Below, piece by piece: positions 18,028 through 26,986 of a stretch of DNA of 64,000 nt. The notes under the pieces are model-generated. The model had not been told where the DNA came from. It did not search any database and was given only the letters and a program-made list of their open reading frames with translations. Source of the stretch: Candidatus Kuenenia stuttgartensis (GTDB lineage Bacteria > Planctomycetota > GCA-002687715 > CAIWVZ01); assembly GCA_945860915.1 (NCBI GenBank), contig CAMARR010000002.1:248001-312000 (forward strand), in the 5' to 3' direction. Numbering within the stretch: the first letter of the stretch is position 1; every line of letters begins with the position of its first letter. A program made the translations under genes and the position numbers.

Positions 18028-18612
18028 TTATTCGACGTTCTGGTGACGCGCCTCAATCATGTCGGGAGTGACGCCAAGGGCGTCCATCAGCGAGACGACG
18101 GTCAAGTCAAGCCAAACCAACAACGCCTGTTCGAATAAAGTGCGCATGGGCTGAAACACGGAAGGCGCCGGTGCCGCCCCAGGCTGCGGCCCGGCAAGAA
18201 CATCCGCGGGGAGAATCGGCGGCATTCTCACGCGAACGTGCGCCAACGCGGCGAGCGGCCCCAGGATTGCCGACGTGATCAGCGCAACCCGAGCTCCTGC
18301 GCTCTGTGCCCGCGCAGCCACACCGACCATCGATTCCGTGCGGCCCGAACCTGAGCCGATGATGAGCAGATCTCCGCGCGTCAGCGCCGGCGCTGTCACA
18401 TCGCCAATCACGTGCGTCTCCTTGCCGAGGTGCATCAAGCGCGTCGCGAAGGCGCGCATCATCAGTCCGCTTCGGCCGGCACCCGCAACATAGACGCGAC
18501 GAGCCGCGACGACCTCGCGAACGAAGGTCGCGGCCTCATCCGCACTCACTCCGTGGATCATGCGAGAAAGATCAGCCAACACATGTGCTGGGTCTGGGAA
18601 CGACGTGGTCAT
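18028..18612 (-). CDS. 6-phospho-3-hexuloisomerase (SIS domain)
   Basis: SIS-domain isomerase of 194 aa resembling HxlB/PHI, which interconverts 3-hexulose-6-phosphate and fructose-6-phosphate in the ribulose monophosphate route. Seen are VYVAGAGRSGLMMRAFATRL (41-60), the phosphate-binding loop GSGSGRTES, VALITS, and the C-terminal ALGVTPDMIEARHQNVE, close to the M-x-x-R-H-x-N-x-E ending of the family. No 3-hexulose-6-phosphate synthase gene is nearby, so a role in formaldehyde handling is only a possibility; other SIS isomerases are alternatives. The start overlaps the lipoprotein stop by ATGA. Confidence 0.85.
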   Translation of the reverse strand: MTTSFPDPAHVLADLSRMIHGVSADEAATFVREVVAARRVYVAGAGRSGLMMRAFATRLMHLGKETHVIGDVTAPALTRGDLLIIGSGSGRTESMVGVAARAQSAGARVALITSAILGPLAALAHVRVRMPPILPADVLAGPQPGAAPAPSVFQPMRTLFEQALLVWLDLTVVSLMDALGVTPDMIEARHQNVE

Positions 18613-19139
18613 GGTGTTGGTTTCGATGCGGGCCCTTTGCGCGTCTCGCGCGTCGCGCGGGATTCAACAAAGTCGTAGATGGCATTCGTCAATTTGATCC
18701 GCTCGAGAGAGCGTTGAGTCTGAATTCCGAGGAAACCGGCCCCGCTTTGGGCCGACCATTCATTGAAGAACCGACCCATGCGCAACGAGACTAGGTGATA
18801 GGGCCCAGCGGAAACATCGCGCGTCGAGGGTGTCAAAGACTTGTCCTCCCATGGTGCCACAGGGCTCAGGGTGGCCCACAGCGTCTCCCATTCGCTTGCA
18901 GTCGCCGTTCCTTCGCGTCGACCGGCCCACGTATCGACCGCGACGGTGAGCACTCCGTCAGCCACGGTTGCCGAGCGAGTTTCAATTGACGGCTTGCCGC
19001 CTGTCTCCCAAGTTGTCCTCATGACGATGTTCGCGTCCTGAAGTCGTGGCGGCGTGGTGTCGGCCCAAACCTCTCCGCGCGTCGAGATGCACCCCGTGAT
19101 CGCAAGACACGCTATGGGAAGCAGAAGTAGGAACTTCAC
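18609..19139 (-). CDS. Hypothetical lipoprotein
   Basis: 176 aa protein of unknown function. I place the start at GTG 19139, which forms a GTGA overlap with the pyrK stop and begins a clean lipoprotein signal (KFLLLLPIACLAITGC, lipobox ITGC). An ATG six codons upstream (19157) inside pyrK is the alternative. The mature part has a beta-rich middle (SATVADGVLTVAVDTW) and a conserved-looking WETLWATLSPVAPWED segment, then a basic C-terminus. I do not recognise a domain. It sits between an electron-transfer subunit and a sugar-phosphate isomerase with tight overlaps on both sides. Confidence 0.7.
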   Translation of the reverse strand: MKFLLLLPIACLAITGCISTRGEVWADTTPPRLQDANIVMRTTWETGGKPSIETRSATVADGVLTVAVDTWAGRREGTATASEWETLWATLSPVAPWEDKSLTPSTRDVSAGPYHLVSLRMGRFFNEWSAQSGAGFLGIQTQRSLERIKLTNAIYDFVESRATRETRKGPASKPTP

Positions 19140-19936
19140 GGAATGATCTCCCTGCATTCAAAAACGGGGCCCTCGTGGCAACTCTTGATGTAGGTGCCCC
19201 TATCATGAGCGCTTTCTACGACGCACGCATTACACACGCCATAGCCGCACGCCATCAATTCCTCGGTTGAAAGGTGGCACGGAAAGCCATGCTCTTCTGC
19301 CATGGTCTTCAGCGCCCGCAGCATCGGAGTCGGGCCACATGCGAAGCCTTCTATAGGTCCCAACATGGGCAGACGGCGACGCAACGCATCCGTGATCCGC
19401 CCAGCTTCGCCGCGAGACCCGTCATCTGTGACCTCGACGATCGTGATTCCCGATGTCCTCACCCACGGCTGAATGTAGATCTCAGTTGCGGTCCGGCCCG
19501 CGAGAAACAGCGTGATCTCGCTGGCCTTCTCTCGATAGGGTCCGGCGAGGAGCTCACGAACCTGAAACGCAAAGGGAGCGTTTCCGATTCCACCGGCTAG
19601 CAAAACTGGCCGCTTTCCCGGAGCCGGAGCCGGAAAGCCGTTGCCTAGCAGCCCGAGGACGTTGAGGCCGTCGCCTGGCCTGAGCGTGGTCATCAGGTTG
19701 GTCGCCTTCCCCATCGGCTTGTAAAGAAGCTCGGTGAGAGGACCCTCGCCATCCTGAAGGCAGTCGGAAACCGAAAAAGGCCTCGGCAACAAGGGGTCCG
19801 TCCGGCCCGGGAAGCCCACCATGAGAAACCGCGCGGCCCGGGGCTCGCGAACAAGGGAATCGTAGCGAATACCCAACTTCCACATGGCGGGTTGAACCCG
19901 TTCATTGGAAACCACGGTGGCCTTGACCCGTTCCAT
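19136..19936 (-). CDS. pyrK: Dihydroorotate dehydrogenase electron transfer subunit (PyrK-like)
   Basis: FAD and [2Fe-2S] subunit that passes electrons from dihydroorotate dehydrogenase B (PyrD) to NAD+. 266 aa: FAD-binding barrel with PRPFSVSD (51-58), NAD(P)-binding half with LLAGGIGNAPFAF, and a C-terminal iron-sulfur motif ACGYGVCNACVV with Cys230, Cys235, Cys238 and a fourth at Cys253 (in SCHEGPVF). Lead gene of a three-gene minus-strand operon, divergent from the WD40 kinase. PyrD and other pyrimidine genes are absent from the window, so pairing with PyrD must be checked. Confidence 0.9.
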   Translation of the reverse strand: MERVKATVVSNERVQPAMWKLGIRYDSLVREPRAARFLMVGFPGRTDPLLPRPFSVSDCLQDGEGPLTELLYKPMGKATNLMTTLRPGDGLNVLGLLGNGFPAPAPGKRPVLLAGGIGNAPFAFQVRELLAGPYREKASEITLFLAGRTATEIYIQPWVRTSGITIVEVTDDGSRGEAGRITDALRRRLPMLGPIEGFACGPTPMLRALKTMAEEHGFPCHLSTEELMACGYGVCNACVVESAHDRGTYIKSCHEGPVFECREIIP

Positions 19937-20035
19937 GCCCCATTTCTACGTTCCCGGGCCGGGCGCGGGAAGAGAAGAAACCTTTGAGTTCCTCGTATCA
20001 TCCTGCCGTGCCGCCCAAAGCGCGGCGGGAGAACC

Positions 20036-23000
20036 ATGTTCGCTTCGGGAACGGTCATCGCTCACTTCACGCTCGAAAAGGAGATTGGCCGTGGTGGTCA
20101 AGGCGCGGTTTACCGTGCCGAGGATCAGCGTTCGGGCAAAAAAGTTGCACTGAAGGTTCTGCGCGTCGGAACGGAACTCCCCTACAAGATGTTCGAGCGC
20201 TTCCAACGTGAGGCCGACATCACTCGCAAGCTTGACCACCCAGGCATCTGCGCGGTTTACGAAAACGGAACCGAAGGCGACATCGCATGGATTTCGATGC
20301 GTCTCCTCACAGGCCAACCTCTCGCTCGCACCTGGGCTGCTCCTCCCGAGACTCCAAACGAGATGATGCTTTTTGAGAGCGACGCAGGAGGCGTAAAGGT
20401 CAGGACGATCTCGTCCGTGTCCACGATGACACCTCCTCCTGCTCCGAACATCGTCGAAGCGAGTCCGATGATGGGCCGCGGTTCAGCCGCAGCTATTCGT
20501 GAGGCTGTGCGCGTGGTTGAGGCCTGTGCACGGGCGTTGCACGCAGCGCACGAAGCCGGAGTCATCCATCGCGACGTCAAGCCTTCGAACATCATGATCA
20601 CAACGAGTGGTGATCCAATCATCTTGGACTTTGGTCTCGCGCGAGACGGCGGCGACGACAACGTCTCGTTGACCATGTCCGGCACTGCGGTCGGCACTCC
20701 CTCCTACATGGCTCCCGAGCAGCTGCGAACCAACACGACACCAATCGGTAGATCAGTTGACATTTGGGCACTCGGCGTCACGCTCTATGAGAGTCTCGCG
20801 CACAGACGTCCGTTCGAGGCATCGACAAGAGATGGCCTCTACCGATCCATCCTCACCGAAGACCCGCGGCCGATCCGATCAGGCCATCCTGAAATCCCCG
20901 AAGACGTCGACGCGATCATCGGCATGTGCCTCGAGAAGAACCCGGCGGATCGTTACGTCAACGCGCTCGAGCTCGCCGAAGATCTCCATCGCGCCCGCAT
21001 GGGTGAGCCAGTCCTCGCACGCCGAGCTAATTTGATCACGCGATTCACGCGATTCTGCGCACGATCACCAGGCATCGCAGCGATGGTGCTCGGTTCGTTC
21101 TTCATTCTCGTGGCATCGCTCGGAGTCGCCGCTGTCTTCGCGAAAACCACATCCGACTCCGCGAATGCACTTCAAAACGCCCTCAGCGAAACACGCGCCG
21201 AGCAGAAGCAGAAAGTTCTGGCACTTCAGCGGGCTGACGCTTCGTTGATCGCAGCGAAGGCACTCTCGCTAGTCGAACGCGACCCAGCACTCGCGCTCGC
21301 ATTGGGAATTGAGGCGTCCAAGCGCGGAGCCGGGATTGCCGCCGATACTGCGATGCTCAGTGCGCTCGGGTCCCTCAACGAAGTCCGGTCATTTAAGGTC
21401 CCAGGAGCTACAGAAGTTCACCGAGTTGGCAGCCACACCATTGCCGTGGTGGCGGAAGGCAATGCCAGCAGGCTATTGGTCGTAGACGCGAAGAACGGCA
21501 AGCCCGGACAAGAAATCGGGGTTTGCAGTGGGTTCTCGCTGGCGCGCGACAGCAGCAATGTCCTACTTTTGACACAAGAGTCAACATCTGAAATTAGTGC
21601 GAAAATTGTCAACATTCAATCTAGCGAGACCCTCATCGTGCCGGCGCTCATCACGCGCGGTGCGACCGGTGCGTGCATCAGCCCCGATGCGAGTCGGATT
21701 GCCGTGTGGCGACAAAATGGGACGTTTACGATTCGTGAAGTAAACACGTGGCGCGAAGTGGCCGTCGGTGCCTCGCGTCTGAACGTAGTTCGGATTGACG
21801 GGAGCTTCCTTGACTCCTCATTGCTCTGCTTCCGAATCGCGAACGAAATCCTACCGTTTCTGGAAATCCACGACACGGTCCGCGCTGCAGAGCCATACCG
21901 AATTCTGATGGCAGAAACGACGCGCGCCGAACCCGTGCTCATCGGCGCGTCGAACTTGGCGGTGGCTCAGGGCGACGTTGTGAAGACGTACGACCTTCGC
22001 ACTCCGGGAAGCGCAACCACCCTTTCAGGCCACCGCGGCACCGTTACCGGACTCACCGTTCTCAAGGGAAGCGGGTTCCTTGCTTCCTCGTCGGAGGATG
22101 GGACCATTCGGCTTTGGCCCATCCGCGCTGGTGGCACCGGGAGCGTTCTTCGTGGTGCCCCGGGAGCGATCAACGGGATCACAGCGATGGGCGATGACCA
22201 CACCCTCGTGAGCGTCGCAGCCGATTCACAGCTGACCGTATGGGACCGACGACTCGGACATCCGCTCACCGCGGGCGAGTTCGCGCGCGACCGAGCCTCG
22301 CGAGATCGGATCATTCTCTCGGCATTTGGTGACCTCGGCTTCAGAGGAGCCCTGAGCGGATTCCGAACCATTGACACATGGAGGCGCGGCCGGACCGAGA
22401 TCACTCGTGGGCGCGGTGCGCTCAATGAGCTCATCGCTGTGTCAGCCGATGGGCGAATTGGCGCCTCGGCGAATACGACCTCAAACACGCTGCGCACGAT
22501 TTGGTTCAATGATCTGCAAACACAAAACCACCCAACAGTTTCGTCGCCAAAGATCCAAGGCGAACTCGTCGCCATCGCCCTCTCTCCCGATGGTAGTCGG
22601 GCAGCCGTCACGCTCAATCGACGTTCCCGCCTAGAACCGATCGTTGAAATCATCGACACCCGAACGGGCCAGCGGACGCTCGCGCGAGGCCTGAGGCGTG
22701 TCGACGGGTGGTCCGACGACGGGCAACGCTATGTCGGTGAACTCGTCTCCGACCGTCAGAATCCGAACCGCCGAGAGTTTGGAGCTGTTGACGCAGAGAC
22801 TGGGGCCGTTGTCTTCCGAGTCGGGACATCGACGCCGATCCTCCAAGTTGCGCCGTTCCCCGATGGGCAGTCGATCGCGTTGGTTACAGAAGGCGGGGCA
22901 ATCCTTCGTGGATCTGCGGCGGGACTGAACGCGCTAATTGACCGGTCGCACCGCTCAACACCCCGTGTCCGGATTGCGCATGATGGGGCGCATATCCTGA

Positions 23001-23272
23001 CGTTCAGCGAGGATCGTGACGCCGCACTGTGGAATGTGGCTACCGGAGCAGAAGTCATGCGCGTCCGTGTCGGCAATCCCATTATTGAAGATGTTGCATT
23101 GACTCGCGACGGGGAGCACTTGGTCGTCGGTACTTCCGACGGCAGAGTCACCGATTGGCCGATGAACGTGCGCGCATTCGCCGAGACCCATATGCCGAGG
23201 CCCCTGACCGAGTCAGACATGCGCATCTTCGGACTATCGAACTTGGGTGCGACAAGTTCGCAGAATCCCTAG
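20036..23272 (+). CDS. Membrane-anchored serine/threonine protein kinase with WD40 repeats
   Basis: 1078 aa protein in three parts. A cytoplasmic Hanks-type kinase (about 1-300) has the glycine loop IGRGGQGAVYRA, ATP-site Lys40 in VALKVL, catalytic HRDVKPSN (His178-Asp180), DFGLAR (Asp198) and APE in SYMAPEQL, so it should be active. A serine/proline-rich insert (about 110-150) lengthens the hinge region. A single transmembrane helix lies near 345-370, followed by a helical linker with DPALALALGIEASKRG and a long WD40-like beta-propeller region to the end, including LSGHRGTVTGL and SSSEDGTIRLWPI. The ATG has a GGGAG site. It shares architecture with the gene that follows and overlaps it. Confidence 0.92.
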   Translation: MFASGTVIAHFTLEKEIGRGGQGAVYRAEDQRSGKKVALKVLRVGTELPYKMFERFQREADITRKLDHPGICAVYENGTEGDIAWISMRLLTGQPLARTWAAPPETPNEMMLFESDAGGVKVRTISSVSTMTPPPAPNIVEASPMMGRGSAAAIREAVRVVEACARALHAAHEAGVIHRDVKPSNIMITTSGDPIILDFGLARDGGDDNVSLTMSGTAVGTPSYMAPEQLRTNTTPIGRSVDIWALGVTLYESLAHRRPFEASTRDGLYRSILTEDPRPIRSGHPEIPEDVDAIIGMCLEKNPADRYVNALELAEDLHRARMGEPVLARRANLITRFTRFCARSPGIAAMVLGSFFILVASLGVAAVFAKTTSDSANALQNALSETRAEQKQKVLALQRADASLIAAKALSLVERDPALALALGIEASKRGAGIAADTAMLSALGSLNEVRSFKVPGATEVHRVGSHTIAVVAEGNASRLLVVDAKNGKPGQEIGVCSGFSLARDSSNVLLLTQESTSEISAKIVNIQSSETLIVPALITRGATGACISPDASRIAVWRQNGTFTIREVNTWREVAVGASRLNVVRIDGSFLDSSLLCFRIANEILPFLEIHDTVRAAEPYRILMAETTRAEPVLIGASNLAVAQGDVVKTYDLRTPGSATTLSGHRGTVTGLTVLKGSGFLASSSEDGTIRLWPIRAGGTGSVLRGAPGAINGITAMGDDHTLVSVAADSQLTVWDRRLGHPLTAGEFARDRASRDRIILSAFGDLGFRGALSGFRTIDTWRRGRTEITRGRGALNELIAVSADGRIGASANTTSNTLRTIWFNDLQTQNHPTVSSPKIQGELVAIALSPDGSRAAVTLNRRSRLEPIVEIIDTRTGQRTLARGLRRVDGWSDDGQRYVGELVSDRQNPNRREFGAVDAETGAVVFRVGTSTPILQVAPFPDGQSIALVTEGGAILRGSAAGLNALIDRSHRSTPRVRIAHDGAHILTFSEDRDAALWNVATGAEVMRVRVGNPIIEDVALTRDGEHLVVGTSDGRVTDWPMNVRAFAETHMPRPLTESDMRIFGLSNLGATSSQNP

Positions 23273-25961
23273 CCGAGACCTGATCGCTTCGCTAACATCG
23301 CGGCCCCGCACTGCGACCTCGGGAGGGAAGCAGTACGTCACCCCCGTGCCGTCACCAAATCGAGCAGCATCATCAAAGGCCTTTGAGGCCTTTCTCCGCA
23401 TGTTCCGCAATCACCGCGCGGAAGGCCTCGACGTTCCGCTCGCGACCTACGTTGCTCATTTCAAGGCAGCAGAATCGTGGATACGAGCGTCCTGGGACGA
23501 ACTCGATGCAGTGCAACCTGCCACGAAGAGTTTGCTGACTCCCGTCAACATACCACCCGCCGCCGAACAGTCGGACGCGGCAGTGGATGAGCATCCCACA
23601 ACACGCGACGCCGCACCCGCCGCGGAAGATCTACCAACCGCTGTCTTGCCCGTAGAATCAAACGCCGCGTCGCTGATAGCGTGCTCGCCCCTGTCGCGGG
23701 GTGATTCGATCTATCCTCTGAGAACCCGAACTTGGCCGTGGATTGTCGCCGGAGCGGGCGCGCTCATCGTCGTCATCCTGCTTGCGGACCCGTTCGACAT
23801 TGTTTGGAATGAGAAGCGTCCAGGCGATCCCCCTGCACCGACGGATGCCGCACGCGAACAGGCGGCCACGATCGCGCGCAACCTCGAGCTCGAAGCGGCC
23901 ACCCGTAGGAGCTCTGTCGAACGCGATGCAGCGCGCGCAGAACGTGATGACGCCGTTTCCACGCTCGATCAGGCCCGCCGGGAGCTCTCGAACACGAAGG
24001 ACTCCTTGATCACTTCCGAGGGACGGCGCCTGCTGGTCGAAGCTCGCCGGCGCGCGAAATCAGACCCCACACTTGGCCTGCTGATCGCCATCGAGGGCGC
24101 GCAACGAGCTCCGGGCGCCATGGCTGACGCCGTCCTTCGCGAGACGCTCATCATGATGCGCGAACGCCAGTCAGTCGTTGCCGCCCCGACAGGCGCCCAC
24201 GCCATTGCGTGGCGCCTCGACCAACGTGCGATCCTCGCATCGGCGGTGACAGGCGGCAATCTATGGACCCCGGACGGCACCGCGTGGAAACGACAGGCTA
24301 TCGACGGACCTACATCAGGCTTCCTTACAGCCGCTTGGTCACTTGATGGCTCGCGGATGGCGCTCGGCGCGAGCGACGGTGTCGCACGCGTCTACGACGC
24401 GACGGGCCAGCTGCTTGTCGAACTCAAAGACCATCCGTGTGACGTCACGTCGATCGCCCTTTCCCCCAATGGATCGCTCGCATTGACTGGCGGCTCGGAC
24501 GGATGCGCACGCATCTTCGAAGTCCCATCCGGACGGATGGTTCGCACCTTCGAAATGATGGACCCGATCGACGTTGTGACCTTCGACCGCCGTGGGATCC
24601 ATATCGCGGTCGTTACGCGCGGCGATCGACGCACACGTTTCTTCGCAGTCGCGACAGGCCGCCCCGAGGGTTCGGTCCTCGGCGAACTTTTGGGCGGCTC
24701 AGAGGGCTTCTCTCCCGAGGGCGATCGAGTCCTGATTCGCGTCAACGGCGGCTCGCTCGCCTATGTACGTTGGATCGGCTCTGAAGGGCTCGCGACAGAT
24801 CCAATCCTCAACGGCCTATCGGCCGCCGCTGGTGCGATTTCACCCGACGGGTCGCTGCTCGTCGTGGTAGGCACCGATCGCATGGTGCGCATCTTGGACG
24901 CAGAATCCAAAACCATGCGGGCGTGTTTCATGGGACCACCGACCGCTCCGACTTCGGTCGCGTTCACGGCGGACAATCTCGGCCTGCTTTTCACAGCTCG
25001 CGACGGCATCGCACGGCACTGGTCGATCCGACCGGTCATGGACTCGGGTCGTCTTACCAGCATCGAGGGCCTGCGGTGCGTCATCGGACTCAAAGACCCG
25101 CTTGCGCTCTCCTCTGATGGCACGCGCGTCGCGTTGTCGACGCTTCGACTGAACGACATGCCGAGGTTCATCAATCTCGACGCGCCTCCGTCTGTCATGA
25201 CGCTTTCAGGGGATGGCGCGACGCTTATCGCGACGGATTCCTCGGGGGTCTCGTGGATCGACACCGGCCAAGGCTCAAAGCTTGCGCGTGTGCAAAGCCC
25301 AATGCCCGGACACGTTTCGGTCGTCGCATCGCAATCGGGCCAACACGTGGGACTTGTGACTGATTCCGGGCGTGTCTTCACCTCAGTCAGTCGCGGCGAA
25401 TTCAAAGACATCGGATGGGACGGCCCCGTCGCGGCAATTGCAATCGATCCGAACGGCGAGCACCTCCTCATTGGCGGCCGGGATCGCCCGGCCGTTGTGA
25501 TCGATGTCGCAACCAATCGACGACTCGCCACTCTCGGCGGAACCCAACGCGGAGTTACGGCTCTCGCTACGCGAGGACGCGTCACGGTCGCCGCAACAAG
25601 CGACGGCACGATCTCCATGCACGAAACGTCATCCGGACGCACCACGGCAACTGCGGAGACGCTTGGCGACGTCAAGTTCCTTGTGCTCGATTCCGATGCA
25701 ACCACCGTTTCGGTTGTCACAACACAGGGAGCCTGGATACTCGTCGATGTCGCAACAGGAGAAAAGCGGCTGGACGCCGTGTGCGGCATTCCACATGCTC
25801 GGCCGCTGTTTCTGCTCGACGGAACGCCGGCGTTGACTTCTTCAGACGGATCATGCCTCCGGGTTGGAGGAGATGCCCTCACTGAAGCGCTCGCTCGCAA
25901 ACCACGGTCTTTGTCTACAGCGGAGCGAGCCCGATTGGGCATTCCCGCGGCCGCGCGCTAG
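23247..25961 (+). CDS. Membrane-anchored WD40 repeat protein, kinase-less paralogue of the upstream gene
   Basis: 904 aa from a GTG at 23247 that overlaps the kinase gene by 26 bases; the first ATG in frame is much later (23400), so the exact start is uncertain. The N-terminal part (about 44-90) is helical and polar, a transmembrane helix lies near 162-180 (WIVAGAGALIVVILLA), then a coiled coil (about 195-255) and a linker with SDPTLGLLIAIEGAQRAPG, matching the same linker in the upstream kinase. WD40-type repeats fill about 280-890 (HPCDVTSIALSPNGSLALTG, GSDGCARIFEVPSGR). No kinase motifs exist. It is probably an extracytoplasmic or cytoplasmic sensor/scaffold acting with the kinase; this is inference. 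Confidence 0.85.
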   Translation: MRQVRRIPSRDLIASLTSRPRTATSGGKQYVTPVPSPNRAASSKAFEAFLRMFRNHRAEGLDVPLATYVAHFKAAESWIRASWDELDAVQPATKSLLTPVNIPPAAEQSDAAVDEHPTTRDAAPAAEDLPTAVLPVESNAASLIACSPLSRGDSIYPLRTRTWPWIVAGAGALIVVILLADPFDIVWNEKRPGDPPAPTDAAREQAATIARNLELEAATRRSSVERDAARAERDDAVSTLDQARRELSNTKDSLITSEGRRLLVEARRRAKSDPTLGLLIAIEGAQRAPGAMADAVLRETLIMMRERQSVVAAPTGAHAIAWRLDQRAILASAVTGGNLWTPDGTAWKRQAIDGPTSGFLTAAWSLDGSRMALGASDGVARVYDATGQLLVELKDHPCDVTSIALSPNGSLALTGGSDGCARIFEVPSGRMVRTFEMMDPIDVVTFDRRGIHIAVVTRGDRRTRFFAVATGRPEGSVLGELLGGSEGFSPEGDRVLIRVNGGSLAYVRWIGSEGLATDPILNGLSAAAGAISPDGSLLVVVGTDRMVRILDAESKTMRACFMGPPTAPTSVAFTADNLGLLFTARDGIARHWSIRPVMDSGRLTSIEGLRCVIGLKDPLALSSDGTRVALSTLRLNDMPRFINLDAPPSVMTLSGDGATLIATDSSGVSWIDTGQGSKLARVQSPMPGHVSVVASQSGQHVGLVTDSGRVFTSVSRGEFKDIGWDGPVAAIAIDPNGEHLLIGGRDRPAVVIDVATNRRLATLGGTQRGVTALATRGRVTVAATSDGTISMHETSSGRTTATAETLGDVKFLVLDSDATTVSVVTTQGAWILVDVATGEKRLDAVCGIPHARPLFLLDGTPALTSSDGSCLRVGGDALTEALARKPRSLSTAERARLGIPAAAR

Positions 25962-25970
25962 TGCCGCCGA

Positions 25971-26381
25971 TCAGTGCGGGGCTTCACGCACACGATTGAC
26001 GTTCCACGCCGGAATCTCAATCACAACGTCTTGTGTCCCATCAGGAATGCACTGGCAAGCCAACCGCGATTGCGCGGCCGTGCCCGGCGCAGCATCGAGT
26101 TGGTCCAACTCGTCATCCGTCGCGTCGTTGCACGATTGCAATCCTTGCTTGACGATGATGTGGCACGTGGAACATGCGCAAACGCCACCGCACGCATGGT
26201 CGATCTCAACGCCATGGCCCAGCGCCAATTCCAAAATCGACCCAGGCAACCCAGTGCGGTCATAGGGGATCTTGCTCGGATCGACCGTAATCGACGTTCC
26301 CAGATCTGAAAATGTGATCGTGAAGGGCCGTTCAGGCCGCTTGGCGTTCACTTTGCGAATGTAGGGGTTTTCACCTGCCAT
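25971..26381 (-). CDS. [2Fe-2S] ferredoxin, adrenodoxin/Isc type
   Basis: 136 aa ferredoxin with cluster ligands Cys64, Cys70, Cys73 (HACGGVCACSTCHI) and Cys109 (SRLACQ), the C-x5-C-x2-C...C spacing of adrenodoxin/Fdx proteins; an extra Cys68 lies within the motif. DDELDQLD is the acidic partner-binding helix of this family. Start taken at the ATG 26381 (MAGENPYIRK); an upstream in-frame ATG at 26402 gives seven more residues. Likely electron carrier for iron-sulfur assembly or a P450-type oxygenase; neither is encoded nearby. Convergent with the WD40 gene and divergent from apt. Confidence 0.92.
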   Translation of the reverse strand: MAGENPYIRKVNAKRPERPFTITFSDLGTSITVDPSKIPYDRTGLPGSILELALGHGVEIDHACGGVCACSTCHIIVKQGLQSCNDATDDELDQLDAAPGTAAQSRLACQCIPDGTQDVVIEIPAWNVNRVREAPH

Positions 26382-26465
26382 GTCCGAACTCGCGCACCCC
26401 AAACACTACGTCCCACATCTACCGTTTCCAACGGATGTCTCGGATTCGCGGGGTACGATGAAGGC

Positions 26466-26984
26466 ATGAACCTCGACTTACGCACCTTCATTCACGACGT
26501 CAAAGACTATCCGAAACCCGGAATTCTCTTCAAAGACATTACACCGCTCCTGCGCAACGGCCCTGCCTTTTCCGAGTGCATCGAGGTGCTGGCCACTGCC
26601 GTGAAGGCATTTGGCGCAGATCAGATTGCTGCCCCAGAATCGCGGGGCTTCCTTTTTGGTGCGCCTGTCGCCGCACGCCTCGGCATCGGATTCGTACCGA
26701 TTCGAAAAAAAGGAAAGCTCCCACGCAAGGTTCGCAGCATCACGTACGCACTCGAGTACGGCACCGACACACTCACCATGCACGAGGACGCCGTCGAACC
26801 TGGTCAGCGTGTCGTGCTACTCGACGACGTACTTGCCACCGGCGGAACCATGGCTGCATGCGTCGCATTGGTCCGCGAATCGGGAGCAGAAGTCACAGGG
26901 ATTGGATTCCTAATGGAACTGGCGTTCCTTCACGGTCGTTCGAAATTCGATGGCATCCCCATCTATTCGGCGGTGACCTATTGA
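26466..26984 (+). CDS. apt: Adenine phosphoribosyltransferase
   Basis: Purine salvage enzyme converting adenine and PRPP to AMP, cytoplasmic. The 172 aa length is typical. The PRPP-binding motif is VVLLDDVLATGGTMAAC (about 117-133), and the N-terminal DYPKPGILFKDITPLL plus ESRGFLFGAPVA are hallmark sequences. Monocistronic: divergent from the ferredoxin gene and converging on the DUF1501 gene with two bases between stop codons. Confidence 0.96.
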   Translation: MNLDLRTFIHDVKDYPKPGILFKDITPLLRNGPAFSECIEVLATAVKAFGADQIAAPESRGFLFGAPVAARLGIGFVPIRKKGKLPRKVRSITYALEYGTDTLTMHEDAVEPGQRVVLLDDVLATGGTMAACVALVRESGAEVTGIGFLMELAFLHGRSKFDGIPIYSAVTY

Positions 26985-26986
26985 CC

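Noticed and set aside
24761-25942. Long minus-strand open frame opposite the WD40 gene
   Set aside because: It is Ser/Arg/Thr/Pro-rich shadow sequence with no motif, and the plus-strand frame codes for a clear WD40 protein.
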